Shown: in pieces, positions 38,309 through 46,726 of the stretch
How positions within the stretch are numbered: the first letter of the stretch is position 1
Layout of the letters: every line of letters begins with the position of its first letter
Notes under the pieces: model-generated
Database searches by the model: none
Told to the model about the DNA's origin: nothing
What the model saw: the letters and a program-made list of their open reading frames with translations, nothing else
Translations under genes and position numbers: made by a program
Assembly: GCF_015070385.1 (NCBI RefSeq)
Contig: NZ_JADCSA010000001.1
Coordinates: 62,001-126,000, forward strand
Length of the DNA: 64,000 nt
Reading direction: 5' to 3'
Origin: Nocardioides malaquae
Lineage (GTDB): Bacteria > Actinomycetota > Actinomycetes > Propionibacteriales > Nocardioidaceae

Positions 38309-38391
38309 GAGGTGAAGGCTAGACCCCCCGAGCGCCTCGCGGTCGGCGGCGTGGCCGCGGGGGTCCGCCATCTCGGTATAGCGTGTGGCCC
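38309..38391. promoter_or_regulatory. divergent leaderless promoters, permease / ceoB
   Basis: 83 bp between two GTG starts. On the minus strand TAGCCT (38321-38316) lies 7 nt before GTG 38308; on the plus strand TAGCGT (38379-38384) lies 7 nt before GTG 38392. Both fit leaderless transcription, so permease-trmA and the two TrkA genes could be co-regulated. Confidence 0.5.
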
Positions 38392-39054
38392 GTGCACGTC
38401 GTGATCATGGGTTGTGGCCGCGTGGGTTCGATGCTGGCGCGCAGCCTGGAGGACCGGAACCACACCGTCTCGGTGATCGACACCGACCCGGAGGCGTTCC
38501 GCCGTCTCGGGGCGGACTTCAACGGCGACAAGGTCACCGGCGTCGGCTTCGACCAAGGAGTCCTGGAGAAGGCCGGCATCCGTCGCGCCGACGCCTTCGC
38601 CGCCGTCTCCAGCGGCGACAACTCCAACATCATTGCCGCCCGCGTGGCCCGCGAGACCTTCGGCATCGCCCAGGTCGTCGCGCGCATCTACGACCCGGGG
38701 CGCGCCGAGGTCTACCAGCGCCTGGGCATCACGACGGTGGCCACGGTGAAGTGGACCTCCGACCAGTTCCTGCGTCGCCTGCTCCCGGCGGGCGCAGAAC
38801 CCGACTTCCGCGACCCGGCGGGCACCATCCGCCTCGACCAGGTGCCCGTGACGGAGGAGTGGATCGGTCAGCGCACCGTGCACTTCCAGATGCAGACCAG
38901 CAGCCGCATCGCGTGGATCGACCGGTTGGGCGAGGGAATGCTGCCGCACCGGGACTCCGTCATCCAGGAGGGCGACGTGCTGCACCTGGTGATGCGCGAG
39001 GAGACTGCGGCCGAGACCTACAGGATGATCCAGCAGGGACCGGAGGAGGACTGA
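38392..39054 (+). CDS. ceoB: TrkA family potassium uptake regulatory protein (CeoB-like)
   Basis: A 220-residue TrkA/KtrA-type RCK protein: an N-terminal Rossmann NAD-binding domain (VIMGCGRVGSMLA, then IDTDPEAF at the end of strand 2), and a C-terminal RCK_C domain with an Arg-rich ligand segment. It gates a potassium channel or transporter in response to nucleotides. GTG 38392 is chosen over GTG 38383 because a -10 box sits 7 nt upstream and similarity begins there. The second TrkA gene follows after 3 nt. Confidence 0.92.
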   Translation: MHVVIMGCGRVGSMLARSLEDRNHTVSVIDTDPEAFRRLGADFNGDKVTGVGFDQGVLEKAGIRRADAFAAVSSGDNSNIIAARVARETFGIAQVVARIYDPGRAEVYQRLGITTVATVKWTSDQFLRRLLPAGAEPDFRDPAGTIRLDQVPVTEEWIGQRTVHFQMQTSSRIAWIDRLGEGMLPHRDSVIQEGDVLHLVMREETAAETYRMIQQGPEED

Positions 39055-39057
39055 GCC

Positions 39058-39729
39058 GTGCGAGTCGCCATCGCAGGAGCAGGAGCGGTCGGACGGGCCA
39101 TCGCCCGGGAGCTGATCGAGAACGGTCACGACGTGCTCCTCATCGACCGCAGCGCGAGCGCGGTCAAGCCCGAACGCGTCCCCGAGGCCTCGTGGCTGCT
39201 GGCCGACTCCTGCGAGCTCTCGACCCTGGAGGAGGCGAAGCTGGAGACCTGCGACGTCGTCATCGCCGCCACGGGTGACGACAAGGCCAACCTCGTGACG
39301 TCGCTGCTGGCCAAGACCGAGTTCGGTGTGCCCCGCACGGTGGGCCGGGTCAACCACCCCGACAACGAGTGGCTCTTCACCGAGGCGTGGGGCGTCGACG
39401 TCAACGTCTCCACCCCGCGCATCATGTCGGCCCTCGTCGAGGAGGCGGTCACCGTCGGCGACCTCGTCCGACTGTTCACCTTCCGCCAGGGCGACGCCAA
39501 CCTGGTGGAGATGACCCTGCCGCCCGACTCCCCCTACGTGGGGCGACCGTCGGGTTTGGTCCCGCTGCCGGAGAACTGCCAGCTCGTCACCATCCTGCGC
39601 GACGGACAGGTCTACCCGCCCAGCGGGGAGCAGCCCCTGGAGGCCGGCGACGAGCTGCTCTTCGTCGTGAGCGAGGAGTCGGAGGACGAGCTGCAGGACC
39701 TGTTGGCTCCGCGGGTACGCAAGGACTGA
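39058..39729 (+). CDS. ceoC: TrkA family potassium uptake regulatory protein (CeoC-like)
   Basis: A 223-residue RCK protein: VAIAGAGAVGRAIA NAD loop, LLIDRSASAVKPE, GRVNHPDNEWLF, then an RCK_C domain from about residue 145. It pairs with the preceding gene as Rv2691-Rv2692 do, probably as a heteromeric gating ring. It is convergent with the DUF3159 gene after a 16-bp gap, where CCCCGC...GCGGGG (39731-39763) may form a weak terminator. Confidence 0.92.
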   Translation: MRVAIAGAGAVGRAIARELIENGHDVLLIDRSASAVKPERVPEASWLLADSCELSTLEEAKLETCDVVIAATGDDKANLVTSLLAKTEFGVPRTVGRVNHPDNEWLFTEAWGVDVNVSTPRIMSALVEEAVTVGDLVRLFTFRQGDANLVEMTLPPDSPYVGRPSGLVPLPENCQLVTILRDGQVYPPSGEQPLEAGDELLFVVSEESEDELQDLLAPRVRKD

Positions 39730-39745
39730 TCCCCGCTTTTCGGGC

Positions 39746-40492
39746 TCAGCCTTCCGGGCGGGGCTCCGGAGGCGTCGAGGTCTCGAGCGGGGTGTGGTTG
39801 CGGCCCAGCAACCAGACCATCCAGGCCAGCGCGGCGAGCTGCAGGGGCCAGCCCAGACCGATCTTCAGCAAGCCGAGCGTGGCCACCGCAGCATCGGCGT
39901 CCATCCCGCCGGAGGTGCCGGCGAGGTAGACGGGCGCCTGGACGACCACCCGCACCACGCAGGGCACGGCCAGGACCCAGGTCAGCGCGGTGGAGAGTCG
40001 CACCACGCCGGCGTCACTCCGCCACGCGGTGGGGTCGCCGGTGACGCTGCCGACCATGAAACCGACCAAGGGCCAGCGCACGAGGCAGGTCAGGGCCAGC
40101 ACGACGGCGTAGGCGCTGTTGTAGAGGATGCCGGGCAGGAAGTACGCCAGTGCCTGCTCCTCCACGCTGCCGCCCGCCGCGGCCGAACGGTTGACGAAGA
40201 ACCAACCGATCGCGATGCCCACCAGGGCGTTGACGCAGAACTGCACCGACGAGCGCTGCACGACCCGCACCGCGAGCATGAGCACGGCAGCCGCGATCGA
40301 GACGACGAGGGCGGCGCGCAGGTCCTTCGCGAGCAACCAGACCGCGGTGAACAGGATGGTGGGCACGGCGGCCTCGACCATGCCGCGTCGTCCGCCGAGC
40401 GCCTCCGCGAGCTGGCGGCGTACGAGCGCCTCCACCGTGTCGGCGCTGGCCACGCTGCCCGGGGTGGGGTCGGAGGTGGACTGCTCGTTCAC
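39746..40492 (-). CDS. DUF3159 membrane protein
   Basis: A 248-residue protein of DUF3159 with about five or six membrane spans (EAAVPTILFTAVWLL, AALVVSIAAAVLMLAV, ALAYFLPGILYNSAYAVVLAL, VGFMVGSVTG near 150). It corresponds to Rv2693c. Function unknown. ATG 40492 overlaps the stop of the OB-fold gene by 4 nt; it is the last gene of the dut operon. Confidence 0.9.
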   Translation of the reverse strand: MNEQSTSDPTPGSVASADTVEALVRRQLAEALGGRRGMVEAAVPTILFTAVWLLAKDLRAALVVSIAAAVLMLAVRVVQRSSVQFCVNALVGIAIGWFFVNRSAAAGGSVEEQALAYFLPGILYNSAYAVVLALTCLVRWPLVGFMVGSVTGDPTAWRSDAGVVRLSTALTWVLAVPCVVRVVVQAPVYLAGTSGGMDADAAVATLGLLKIGLGWPLQLAALAWMVWLLGRNHTPLETSTPPEPRPEG

Positions 40493-40851
40493 GGCATCAG
40501 CTCGTATCGCGGGTTGTAGAGGATGCGACGACCGTCGTGAAGCCCGATACGCCCCGAGGCCGAGAGGGCACGGCCCGCCTCGATGCCGGCGAGGCGACGC
40601 CGACCCAGCCAGACGAGCGTCACCGTCGCGGTGCCGTCGTCGAGCTCCGCCTCCAGGGTGGGCACCCCGCCTCGCGGCATGAGCGTGACCGAGCGCAGCG
40701 TGCCCTGCAGGGTGACCGGCGTCCGCAACGGCGCCTCGGCGATGGCGAGCTCCCCGGCGCTGCCGTGGGTCCGACGGAGGTCCCGCTGCTCCTGGTCAGC
40801 CGTGTCCGCCCAGCGCGAGAGCGCCTGCCGCACGGATCCGCGCACCGACAT
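40489..40851 (-). CDS. OB-fold nucleic-acid-binding-like protein
   Basis: A 120-residue protein with the OB-fold strands typical of the family next to DUF3710: TLQGTLRSVTLMPRGGVPTLEAEL... (blocks near residues 50-75), ATVTLVWLGRR, ALSASGRIGLHDGRRILYNPRYEL. It matches Rv2694c. It may bind nucleic acid; no evidence for the partner. ATG 40851 starts 2 nt after the DUF3710 stop. Confidence 0.88.
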   Translation of the reverse strand: MSVRGSVRQALSRWADTADQEQRDLRRTHGSAGELAIAEAPLRTPVTLQGTLRSVTLMPRGGVPTLEAELDDGTATVTLVWLGRRRLAGIEAGRALSASGRIGLHDGRRILYNPRYELMP

Positions 40852-40853
40852 CG

Positions 40854-41480
40854 TCAACGGCTCCGGCGAGCCTCGGGCGGGAGAACGAAGGGCAGGGGGC
40901 GGCCCACGGGCATGGCCTGGTCTCCGCGACGCACGGCCACCTGGGCGATGGCGTCCTCCCACTCGGCGGCGGACTCCGGGTCCTGCGCCGGTCGCCCGAG
41001 CAGGGTCGCGCGCAACATCCACCGTCGTCCGTCGACCCCGATGATCCGTGACACCTGGACCCCGGCGCTGCCGTCGGGCATGGGGGCGGGCACCCGGCAG
41101 AGCACCTCGGTGCCGAAGCGGCCCTCGCGCTCGCTGGTGGTGCCGCCCCGGCGGGCGACGTCGGCGGCGATCTGCGGACGGACCTGCTCCCACAGACCCC
41201 CGCTGCTCGCGGCCGAGAAGGGCTGCAGCTCCAACGCTCCCTCCTCCGCGACCAGCAGCACCGAGGCGACCTCGTTGGTCGTCTCGTTGACCTGCAGCCG
41301 GAGCTCGCGTCCGGGCGACGGGGCGATCAGCAACGACCCCAGGTCGACGCGCTCCACCCCGTCATTCAGCTCTCCCGCGTCGTGAGGGCCGGGCCCGGTG
41401 GGCCCGGTCGGCGCCGTCGGCGCGGCGGGGCCCTCGTCGGCGACGTCTGGGGCCGGTGCGGACTTGCGGCGGAACTTCAC
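40854..41480 (-). CDS. DUF3710 protein
   Basis: A 208-residue protein of DUF3710 (Rv2696c-like). Landmarks are DLGSLLIAPSPGRELRLQVNE near residue 45 (in blocks), EGRFGTEVLCRVPA near 125 and VDGRRWMLRATLLGRPA near 160. The Pro/Ala/Thr N-terminal tail is low complexity. GTG 41480 follows a GAGGAAG site by about 8 nt. It lies 22 nt after dut. The role is unknown. Confidence 0.9.
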   Translation of the reverse strand: MKFRRKSAPAPDVADEGPAAPTAPTGPTGPGPHDAGELNDGVERVDLGSLLIAPSPGRELRLQVNETTNEVASVLLVAEEGALELQPFSAASSGGLWEQVRPQIAADVARRGGTTSEREGRFGTEVLCRVPAPMPDGSAGVQVSRIIGVDGRRWMLRATLLGRPAQDPESAAEWEDAIAQVAVRRGDQAMPVGRPLPFVLPPEARRSR

Positions 41481-41502
41481 GCTCTCTGCTTCCTCGGGAG
41501 GG

Positions 41503-41976
41503 TCATGCCTGGACGGCCGGGGTGGAGGCAAAGCCCCCGGTGGAACCGTAACCCCCGACCCCACGGGAGGTCTCCGCGAGCGTGTCGACCTCCACGAAGT
41601 GGACACGCTCGAACTTCTGCACGACGAGCTGGGCGATGCGGTCGCCCCGTCGCAGCTCGACGCTCTCGCGGGGGTCATGGTTGATGAGCATGACCTTGAC
41701 CTCGCCACGGTAGCCCTGGTCGACAGTGCCGGGCGTGTTGACGATCGAGAGACCGTGACGGGCAGCCAGGCCTGAGCGCGGATGCACCAGCGCCACGTGC
41801 CCGGGCGGCAGCGCGAGCGCGATCCCGGTGGGGACCAGGGCCCGCTCCCCCGGCTCCAGCGTCACGTCGACGGTCGTGTGCAGGTCGGCGCCGGCGTCAC
41901 CCGGGTGGGCGTAGGCGGGCAGGGGCAGCTCCGGGTCGATCCGGACCACCTGCACCTCGAGCTCTGCATCGTTCAC
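41503..41976 (-). CDS. dut: deoxyuridine 5'-triphosphate nucleotidohydrolase
   Basis: dUTPase (157 residues), hydrolysing dUTP to dUMP and PPi to keep uracil out of DNA. All five trimeric dUTPase motifs are present: [39 protein letters not shown] and the C-terminal arm [15 protein letters not shown] 41976 is placed 7 nt after TAGGGT, which indicates a leaderless message. It is the first gene of dut-DUF3710-OB-DUF3159. Confidence 0.97.
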   Translation of the reverse strand: MNDAELEVQVVRIDPELPLPAYAHPGDAGADLHTTVDVTLEPGERALVPTGIALALPPGHVALVHPRSGLAARHGLSIVNTPGTVDQGYRGEVKVMLINHDPRESVELRRGDRIAQLVVQKFERVHFVEVDTLAETSRGVGGYGSTGGFASTPAVQA

Positions 41977-42067
41977 GGCCCCGACCCTACTCGGCGGGCC
42001 GGCGCCCCCTCCCACGTCCGGCCCACCTCGAGCCACCGACTTCGAGCGCTCCGCCTAGGCTTGGGTC
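41977..42067. promoter_or_regulatory. divergent leaderless promoters, dut / DUF3093
   Basis: 91 bp between start codons. TAGGGT (41989-41984, minus) lies 7 nt before GTG 41976; TAGGCT (42056-42061, plus) lies 6 nt before GTG 42068. Confidence 0.55.
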
Positions 42068-42523
42068 GTGGACTACTCCGAGCGACTGCACGTCCCCCTG
42101 CGCTGGTGGGTGCAGGGCACCATGCTCGTCGCCAGCTTCTGGTTGGCGTTGGCCGTCTCCATGGACGACTACCTCGCGGTGGTGTGGACACTCACCGCGG
42201 CGATGCTGCTGCTGATGGCCGGCGCCTTCACCAGCTACGGTGCGCGGATCCGCGTGAGCGACGGGGTGCTGCACGCCGGGCGGGCCCACATCGCGCTCGC
42301 GCACGTCGGCTCGGTCGAGGCGTTGGGGCGCGAGGACACGCGCCGCGTCGCCGGGGTGGACGCCGACGCCCGGGCGTACCTGCTCCTGCGGCCCTACCTC
42401 AAGCGCGCGGTGAAGGTCGAGATCACCGACCCCGACGACCCAACCCCCTACTGGTTGCTGCACACCCGCCACCCCCGCGAGCTGGCCGCCGCCCTCGCGG
42501 AGTTCACCCCCGTCTCCTCCTGA
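42068..42523 (+). CDS. DUF3093 membrane protein
   Basis: A 151-residue protein of DUF3093 (Rv2698-like): YSERLHVPLRWWVQG, two membrane spans (residues ~17-55), then a PH-like soluble part with RIRVSDGVLHAGRAHI, RPYLKRAVKVEI and DPTPYWLLHTRHP. The family pattern of a membrane hairpin with a PH fold suggests a peripheral scaffold, function unknown. Confidence 0.9.
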   Translation: MDYSERLHVPLRWWVQGTMLVASFWLALAVSMDDYLAVVWTLTAAMLLLMAGAFTSYGARIRVSDGVLHAGRAHIALAHVGSVEALGREDTRRVAGVDADARAYLLLRPYLKRAVKVEITDPDDPTPYWLLHTRHPRELAAALAEFTPVSS

Positions 42524-42571
42524 ACCAGGTCCGCGGTCGCTAGGGTGAGTGCCCACCCTGAGGAGGAATGC

Positions 42572-42853
42572 ATGGCATCGGGCTCGAAGATCTGGAACGT
42601 GTTCTCGTTGGCCGCCGCCCTGGGCGCGGCCGCCGTCGCCAAGAAGGCCATCGACGGGTCCTGGCGCGCCGCCACGGGCAAGAACCCGCCTGAGAACCCC
42701 GCGGACCCGGACGTCGACCTGTGGGAGGCGGTGGCATGGGCCACGGTGAGCGGCACCGCGATCGCGCTGGCCCGCATGCTCGCCACCCGCAAGGCCGCCG
42801 GCTACTACGCCCGCTCCACCGGGCACCTCCCGCCGGGCCTGCAGAAGGACTGA
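42572..42853 (+). CDS. DUF4235 small membrane protein
   Basis: A 93-residue protein of DUF4235: a first membrane span (IWNVFSLAAALGAAAVA), an exposed loop with WRAATGKNPPENPADPDVD, and a second span (VAWATVSGTAIALARMLA). GAGGAGG lies 6 nt before ATG 42572. The function is unknown. It ends 27 nt before a strong hairpin shared with the convergent DUF4193 gene. Confidence 0.88.
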   Translation: MASGSKIWNVFSLAAALGAAAVAKKAIDGSWRAATGKNPPENPADPDVDLWEAVAWATVSGTAIALARMLATRKAAGYYARSTGHLPPGLQKD

Positions 42854-42880
42854 CGTCGGGCGGGCGCCGACAAGCATGCG

Positions 42881-42914
42881 CGAAGGCCGTGTCCCTGCGG
42901 GGACACGGCCTTCG
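42881..42914. terminator. bidirectional terminator between DUF4235 and DUF4193
   Basis: CGAAGGCCGTGTCCC-TGCG-GGGACACGGCCTTCG is a perfect 15-bp stem with a tetraloop between convergent genes. Confidence 0.9.
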
Positions 42915-42958
42915 TGCGCTGATCGACGGTGACGCTGGACGGGCCTGGGCCCGTCACG

Positions 42959-43249
42959 TCACACGCAGTCGCGGCAGATGATCTTGTCGGCGTCGGCGAG
43001 CTGCGAGCGGTGGTGCACCAGGAAGCAGCTCATGCAGGTGAACTCGTCCTCCTGCTTGGGCTTCACCTCGACGGCCAGCTCCTCGTGGGAGAGGTCGGCG
43101 CCGGGGAGCTCGAACGACTCGGCCGCCTCGGTCTCGTCCTCGTCGACCTTGCCGGAGTTCTTGTCGTGCCGTCGCGCCTTGAGCTCCTCGATGCTCTCTT
43201 CGCTCTGGTCCTCTTCGGTCTTGCGCGGTGCGTCGTAGTCGGTCGCCAT
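42959..43249 (-). CDS. DUF4193 zinc-ribbon protein
   Basis: A 96-residue acidic protein of DUF4193 (Rv2699c-like). The N-terminal half is charged (EEDQSEESIEELKARRHDK). The C-terminal half has two Cys pairs, FTCMSCFLVHH and ICRDCV, forming a likely zinc ribbon. It is conserved in actinobacteria and of unknown role; the fold suggests an interaction with RNA polymerase or another nucleic-acid machine (inference). Confidence 0.92.
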   Translation of the reverse strand: MATDYDAPRKTEEDQSEESIEELKARRHDKNSGKVDEDETEAAESFELPGADLSHEELAVEVKPKQEDEFTCMSCFLVHHRSQLADADKIICRDCV

Positions 43250-43402
43250 CTCTTCTTCCAGTTCCCGAATGTGCCATCGGTGTCCTCGTGCCCTCTCGGC
43301 GCGAGGAATTGTGCCCCATCCCACCCCCGGATCCCACACCGGAGGCAGCGTCCTGCCCAACAGGACCGACGCCCGGCGTATTCCACCGCCGCTGGCGGTC
43401 CC

Positions 43403-44212
43403 TCAGGCGAGAAAACCGCAGTCCTGCAGATCTGCGACGAAACCGTCCCACTCTTCGCCCCCGGTGGCAACCACCACCGACTGCTCCGACCAGCCTTCGA
43501 GACGTCGACCGAGGTGTCCCGGGAGCAGCGCGAAGCGCCCTCCCGCCTCGGTCAGGACCAGCTGTCCCGCCGCCCAGTCCCAGATGGCCGGGCCCTCCTC
43601 GACGTAGGCGTCGGCCCTCCCCTCGGCCAGGTGGCAGAGGTCGAGGGCGCAGGAACCCATGCGCCGGATGTCCCGCACCCGCGGCAGCAGCCGAGCCACG
43701 CACTCCCCCTGGTGGGCCCGCACCTCGGCCTGGTAGCCGAACCCGGTCAGCACCAACCGCGCTCCCTGCGCAGCGGGTGGCCGGACCCGGAGCGGCACTC
43801 CGTCCTTCGTGGCGCCCTCACCCGTGGCCGCGGCGTACACGTGCCCCGCCGGCACGTCGACCACCGCACCCGCGACGACCGCGCCGTCGACCTCGGCGGC
43901 CACCGACACCGCGTACTCCGGGATGCCGTGCAGCAGGTTGACGGTGCCGTCGACGGGGTCGACGATCCATCGGACGCCCGAGGTGCCCCGCACGTCGCCC
44001 TCCTCCTCACCCAGCACCCCGTCGTCGGGGCGAGCGGTGAGCAACAGGCGACGGACCAACGCCTCGCTGCGTCGGTCGACCTCGGTCACCACGTCGACCG
44101 CGCTGCTCTTCGTGGCGGCCACGACGACGTCGTCGGACGACCGGCGGACCAGGTCGGCAGCGGCGGTCGCCACCTCCACGGCCAGGTCGCGCAGCGCAGC
44201 GGGCGTGGTCAC
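43403..44212 (-). CDS. suhB: inositol monophosphatase family protein
   Basis: A 269-residue Mg-dependent sugar phosphatase of the inositol monophosphatase family. The metal-binding motifs are GEEEGD near residue 70, [15 protein letters not shown] near 85 and WDWAAG near 205. In mycobacteria the SuhB homologue (Rv2701c) makes inositol from inositol-1-phosphate. GTG 44212 overlaps the ferrochelatase stop (GTGA), so the two are translated together. Confidence 0.9.
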   Translation of the reverse strand: MTTPAALRDLAVEVATAAADLVRRSSDDVVVAATKSSAVDVVTEVDRRSEALVRRLLLTARPDDGVLGEEEGDVRGTSGVRWIVDPVDGTVNLLHGIPEYAVSVAAEVDGAVVAGAVVDVPAGHVYAAATGEGATKDGVPLRVRPPAAQGARLVLTGFGYQAEVRAHQGECVARLLPRVRDIRRMGSCALDLCHLAEGRADAYVEEGPAIWDWAAGQLVLTEAGGRFALLPGHLGRRLEGWSEQSVVVATGGEEWDGFVADLQDCGFLA

Positions 44213-45321
44213 GAATCGACGCCGCAGGCTGCGGGACGCGACTCGCGCAGGTTGGCGCAGCAGCCCACCGCGCACAGGTCGGGTCCGGCGGGCAGGTCAC
44301 CGAGCGCGGCGCGGCGCGGCTGACGGCCGCGTTCCTGCGCCGCCCGCTCCACGAGGAGGTCACGCACCAGGGCCACGAACCGTGGGTCGGTGCCGGGCGT
44401 GGAGGCACGGGTGGCCGCCATGCCGAGCTTCGCCGCCGTGGCCATCGCCTCGGTGTCGAGGTCGTAGACGACCTCCATGTGGTCGGAGACGAAGCCGATC
44501 GGGACCATCACGACGGCCCGCACCCCCTCGGCGGCGAGCTCCTCCAGACGGTCGTTGACGTCCGGCTCCAGCCACGGCACGTGCGGGGCGCCCGACCGCG
44601 AGCAGTAGACGAGCTCGTGGGCGAACTCCCGGCCCGCCGCAGCCTCGACCCGCGAGGCCACCTCCGCCATGACGCTGAGGTGCTGGGCGAGGTAGGCCCC
44701 ACCGTCACGACCACTGGTGTCGTTCATGGCCGTGGGGATCGAGTGGGTCACGAAGACGAGCTGTGCCTCCTCGCGCAGCTCCTCGGGCAGCCGCGCCAGG
44801 GCGTCGAGGGTCGCGTCGACGAAGGGCTCCACGAAGCCGGGGTGGTTGTAGTACTGCCGCAGCCTCTCCAGCCGGGGAGCGTCGGGCACCTCGAGGGCGA
44901 CGTCGGCCAGGTTCTCCCGGTACTGCCGGCAGGAGGAGTAGGACGAGTAGGCCGACGTGGTGAAGACCGCGGCGCGCTGGACGCCGTCGCGCTTCATCTC
45001 CTCCACCGCGTCGCGGAGGTAGGGGTCCCAGTTGCGGTTGCCCCAGTAGACCGGCAGGTCGATGCCGGCGGCCGCGAGGTCGGCGCGGATCTCCTTCAGC
45101 AGCGCGCGGTTCTGGTCGTTGATGGGCGAACGTCCGCCGAAACCGAAGTAGTGCTCCCCCACCTCGACGAGGCGCTCGCGCGGGATGCCGCGACCGCGGG
45201 TGACGTTCTCCAGGAAAGGCACGACGTCGTCCGGCTTCTCGGGGCCGCCGAAGGAGAGGAGGAGGAGGGCGTCGTAGGGGGCGACGGAGGGGGCCTGGGC
45301 AAGCGCTTCGGGGGTGCTCAT
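44209..45321 (-). CDS. hemH: ferrochelatase (coproporphyrin-type)
   Basis: A 370-residue ferrochelatase inserting iron into a porphyrin; actinobacterial enzymes use coproporphyrin III. Landmarks are [30 protein letters not shown] near 120, [12 protein letters not shown] (active-site His) near 190 and [18 protein letters not shown] near 270. The C-terminal [13 protein letters not shown]...C cysteines fit the [2Fe-2S] cluster of this group. TACGAT 6 nt before ATG 45321 suggests leaderless transcription. Confidence 0.95.
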   Translation of the reverse strand: MSTPEALAQAPSVAPYDALLLLSFGGPEKPDDVVPFLENVTRGRGIPRERLVEVGEHYFGFGGRSPINDQNRALLKEIRADLAAAGIDLPVYWGNRNWDPYLRDAVEEMKRDGVQRAAVFTTSAYSSYSSCRQYRENLADVALEVPDAPRLERLRQYYNHPGFVEPFVDATLDALARLPEELREEAQLVFVTHSIPTAMNDTSGRDGGAYLAQHLSVMAEVASRVEAAAGREFAHELVYCSRSGAPHVPWLEPDVNDRLEELAAEGVRAVVMVPIGFVSDHMEVVYDLDTEAMATAAKLGMAATRASTPGTDPRFVALVRDLLVERAAQERGRQPRRAALGDLPAGPDLCAVGCCANLRESRPAACGVDS

Positions 45322-45410
45322 GGCGCCATCGTAGGCAGTGGGGCCACGCCCGTGACCGGGGAGCGTGCGGGGGCGCGGTCGGTGGCTCCCGGTGCCCTAC
45401 GATCCCTGCC
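45322..45410. promoter_or_regulatory. divergent leaderless promoters, hemH / three-gene unknown operon
   Basis: 89 bp between ATG codons. Both directions use TACGAT: at 45333-45328 (minus, 6 nt before hemH) and 45398-45403 (plus, 7 nt before 45411). Confidence 0.55.
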
Positions 45411-46115
45411 ATGACGGGGGCACACGACGAGGACGCGAGGCAGGGGGCCGCGCAGGGCGAAGCGGTGACGGTCACGCCCGCAGGCGGACGCCTGCGCCTG
45501 CTGCGCACCCTCACCCTGAGGCAGACGCTGATCACCCTCGCGACGCTCGTGGTCCTGGTCTCGGGCGCGTTCGGCGGTCTGGCCACAGCCCAGGACGACG
45601 ACACCGCGCTGCCCGAGGTGGAGCCGGGCGAGGTGTTCGACGCCGCTCCCCTCGAGATCACCGTCGAACGGGCCCGGTGGGTCACCGACCTCGGAGACAC
45701 CATCGAGGCACCGACGGGGCGCTACGTGGCTGTGATGGCGACGCTCACCAACACCTCTGACCACATGGTGGGGCGCCAGACCCTGCGGAGCGCCGTCGCC
45801 CTCACCGACCTGGTCGGCGCCGTCGGCGACGACGGCACGCCCGCCGAGCGCAGCGTCGACGTGCTGCCGACGATCTACGTGCTCGACGACGCGACCGAGC
45901 TGACCCAGGCCCCACCCGGACTCACCTATGCGGTGGCCTTCGTGTGGGACCAGGACGACGCGGTCGCCCCGCCCGACTCCGTCTCCTTCGAGCTGCGCGG
46001 CCACACCTGGCGGGCGCACAGCGTCGACCAGGTCGAGGACTTCGCCGACATGACGGCCGTCGGCTCCGGCCAGCTCGAGGTCGAGCCCGACCCGCAGCTC
46101 GAGGAGGGCTCGTGA
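45411..46115 (+). CDS. membrane-anchored extracytoplasmic protein, first of three
   Basis: A 234-residue protein with a ~35-residue cytoplasmic N-terminus, one membrane segment (TLITLATLVVLVSGAFGGL), and an extracytoplasmic beta domain. The motif GEVFDAAPLEITVERARWV followed by RYVAVMATLTNTSDHMV resembles telokin-like (DUF4352) lipoprotein domains. No enzyme motif is seen. Its stop overlaps the next start (GTGA), the first of two such couplings, so three related single-span proteins are made together, possibly as a complex on the outer membrane face. Confidence 0.7.
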   Translation: MTGAHDEDARQGAAQGEAVTVTPAGGRLRLLRTLTLRQTLITLATLVVLVSGAFGGLATAQDDDTALPEVEPGEVFDAAPLEITVERARWVTDLGDTIEAPTGRYVAVMATLTNTSDHMVGRQTLRSAVALTDLVGAVGDDGTPAERSVDVLPTIYVLDDATELTQAPPGLTYAVAFVWDQDDAVAPPDSVSFELRGHTWRAHSVDQVEDFADMTAVGSGQLEVEPDPQLEEGS

Positions 46116-46726
46116 GTCGTCTCCGCCCGCTACGGCGACCCACCGCGAAGGGCGTGAGCTCGGGCACCCTGGTCGTGCTCGCCCTCGCCCTCGGGCAGTG
46201 GCTCGACACCCAGCTGCCGCAGGCCCCTGACGCCAACCGTCCCTACGAGGTGGAGGGCCAGGTGGGCGAGCGCGTCGACCTGCGCAGCGGTCACCTCGAG
46301 GTCACCTCAGTCAATGGCGCCACGGTGGTCGACCTGCAAAGCTCGCTGCGACGCAGCCCCGGCGTCTTCACCGTGGTCGAGCTCACCTGGACCCCCCTCG
46401 GGGAGTCGTCGAGCCTGGAGTACGCGGCCCTGCGCGACAACCGCGGCCGGGAGCTGCCGTTCGGTTCCCTCTACGGGCGCAACGTCCTGGACTGTCGCGG
46501 CACCGTGACCGGGGTGCCCGTGCGCTGCCTCGCCGTGGTGGAGGCTGACCCCGACACCCTGGCGGGCGCCAGCCTTGCGCTGGCCACGGCTCCGGACGAC
46601 CTCCGGTGGGACTCGATGGCCGTGGTCGACCTGGGCATCGACGACGCCGACGTCGATCGCTGGCGCGAGCAGGACGAGCCGCTGCCCGCCCCCGCGACCG
46701 GCATCGCGCCAGGGGGTGGGCGATGA
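46112..46726 (+). CDS. membrane-anchored extracytoplasmic protein, second of three
   Basis: A 204-residue protein: an Arg-rich N-terminus, one membrane or signal segment (VSSGTLVVLALALGQWL), then a beta-rich domain starting VGERVDLRSGHLEVTSV and continuing TVVELTWTPLGESSSLEY, the same build as its neighbours. One Cys pair (LDCRGTV, VRCLAVV) may form a disulfide. GTG 46112 overlaps the upstream stop; ATGA couples it to the next gene. Confidence 0.7.
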   Translation: MSRLRPLRRPTAKGVSSGTLVVLALALGQWLDTQLPQAPDANRPYEVEGQVGERVDLRSGHLEVTSVNGATVVDLQSSLRRSPGVFTVVELTWTPLGESSSLEYAALRDNRGRELPFGSLYGRNVLDCRGTVTGVPVRCLAVVEADPDTLAGASLALATAPDDLRWDSMAVVDLGIDDADVDRWREQDEPLPAPATGIAPGGGR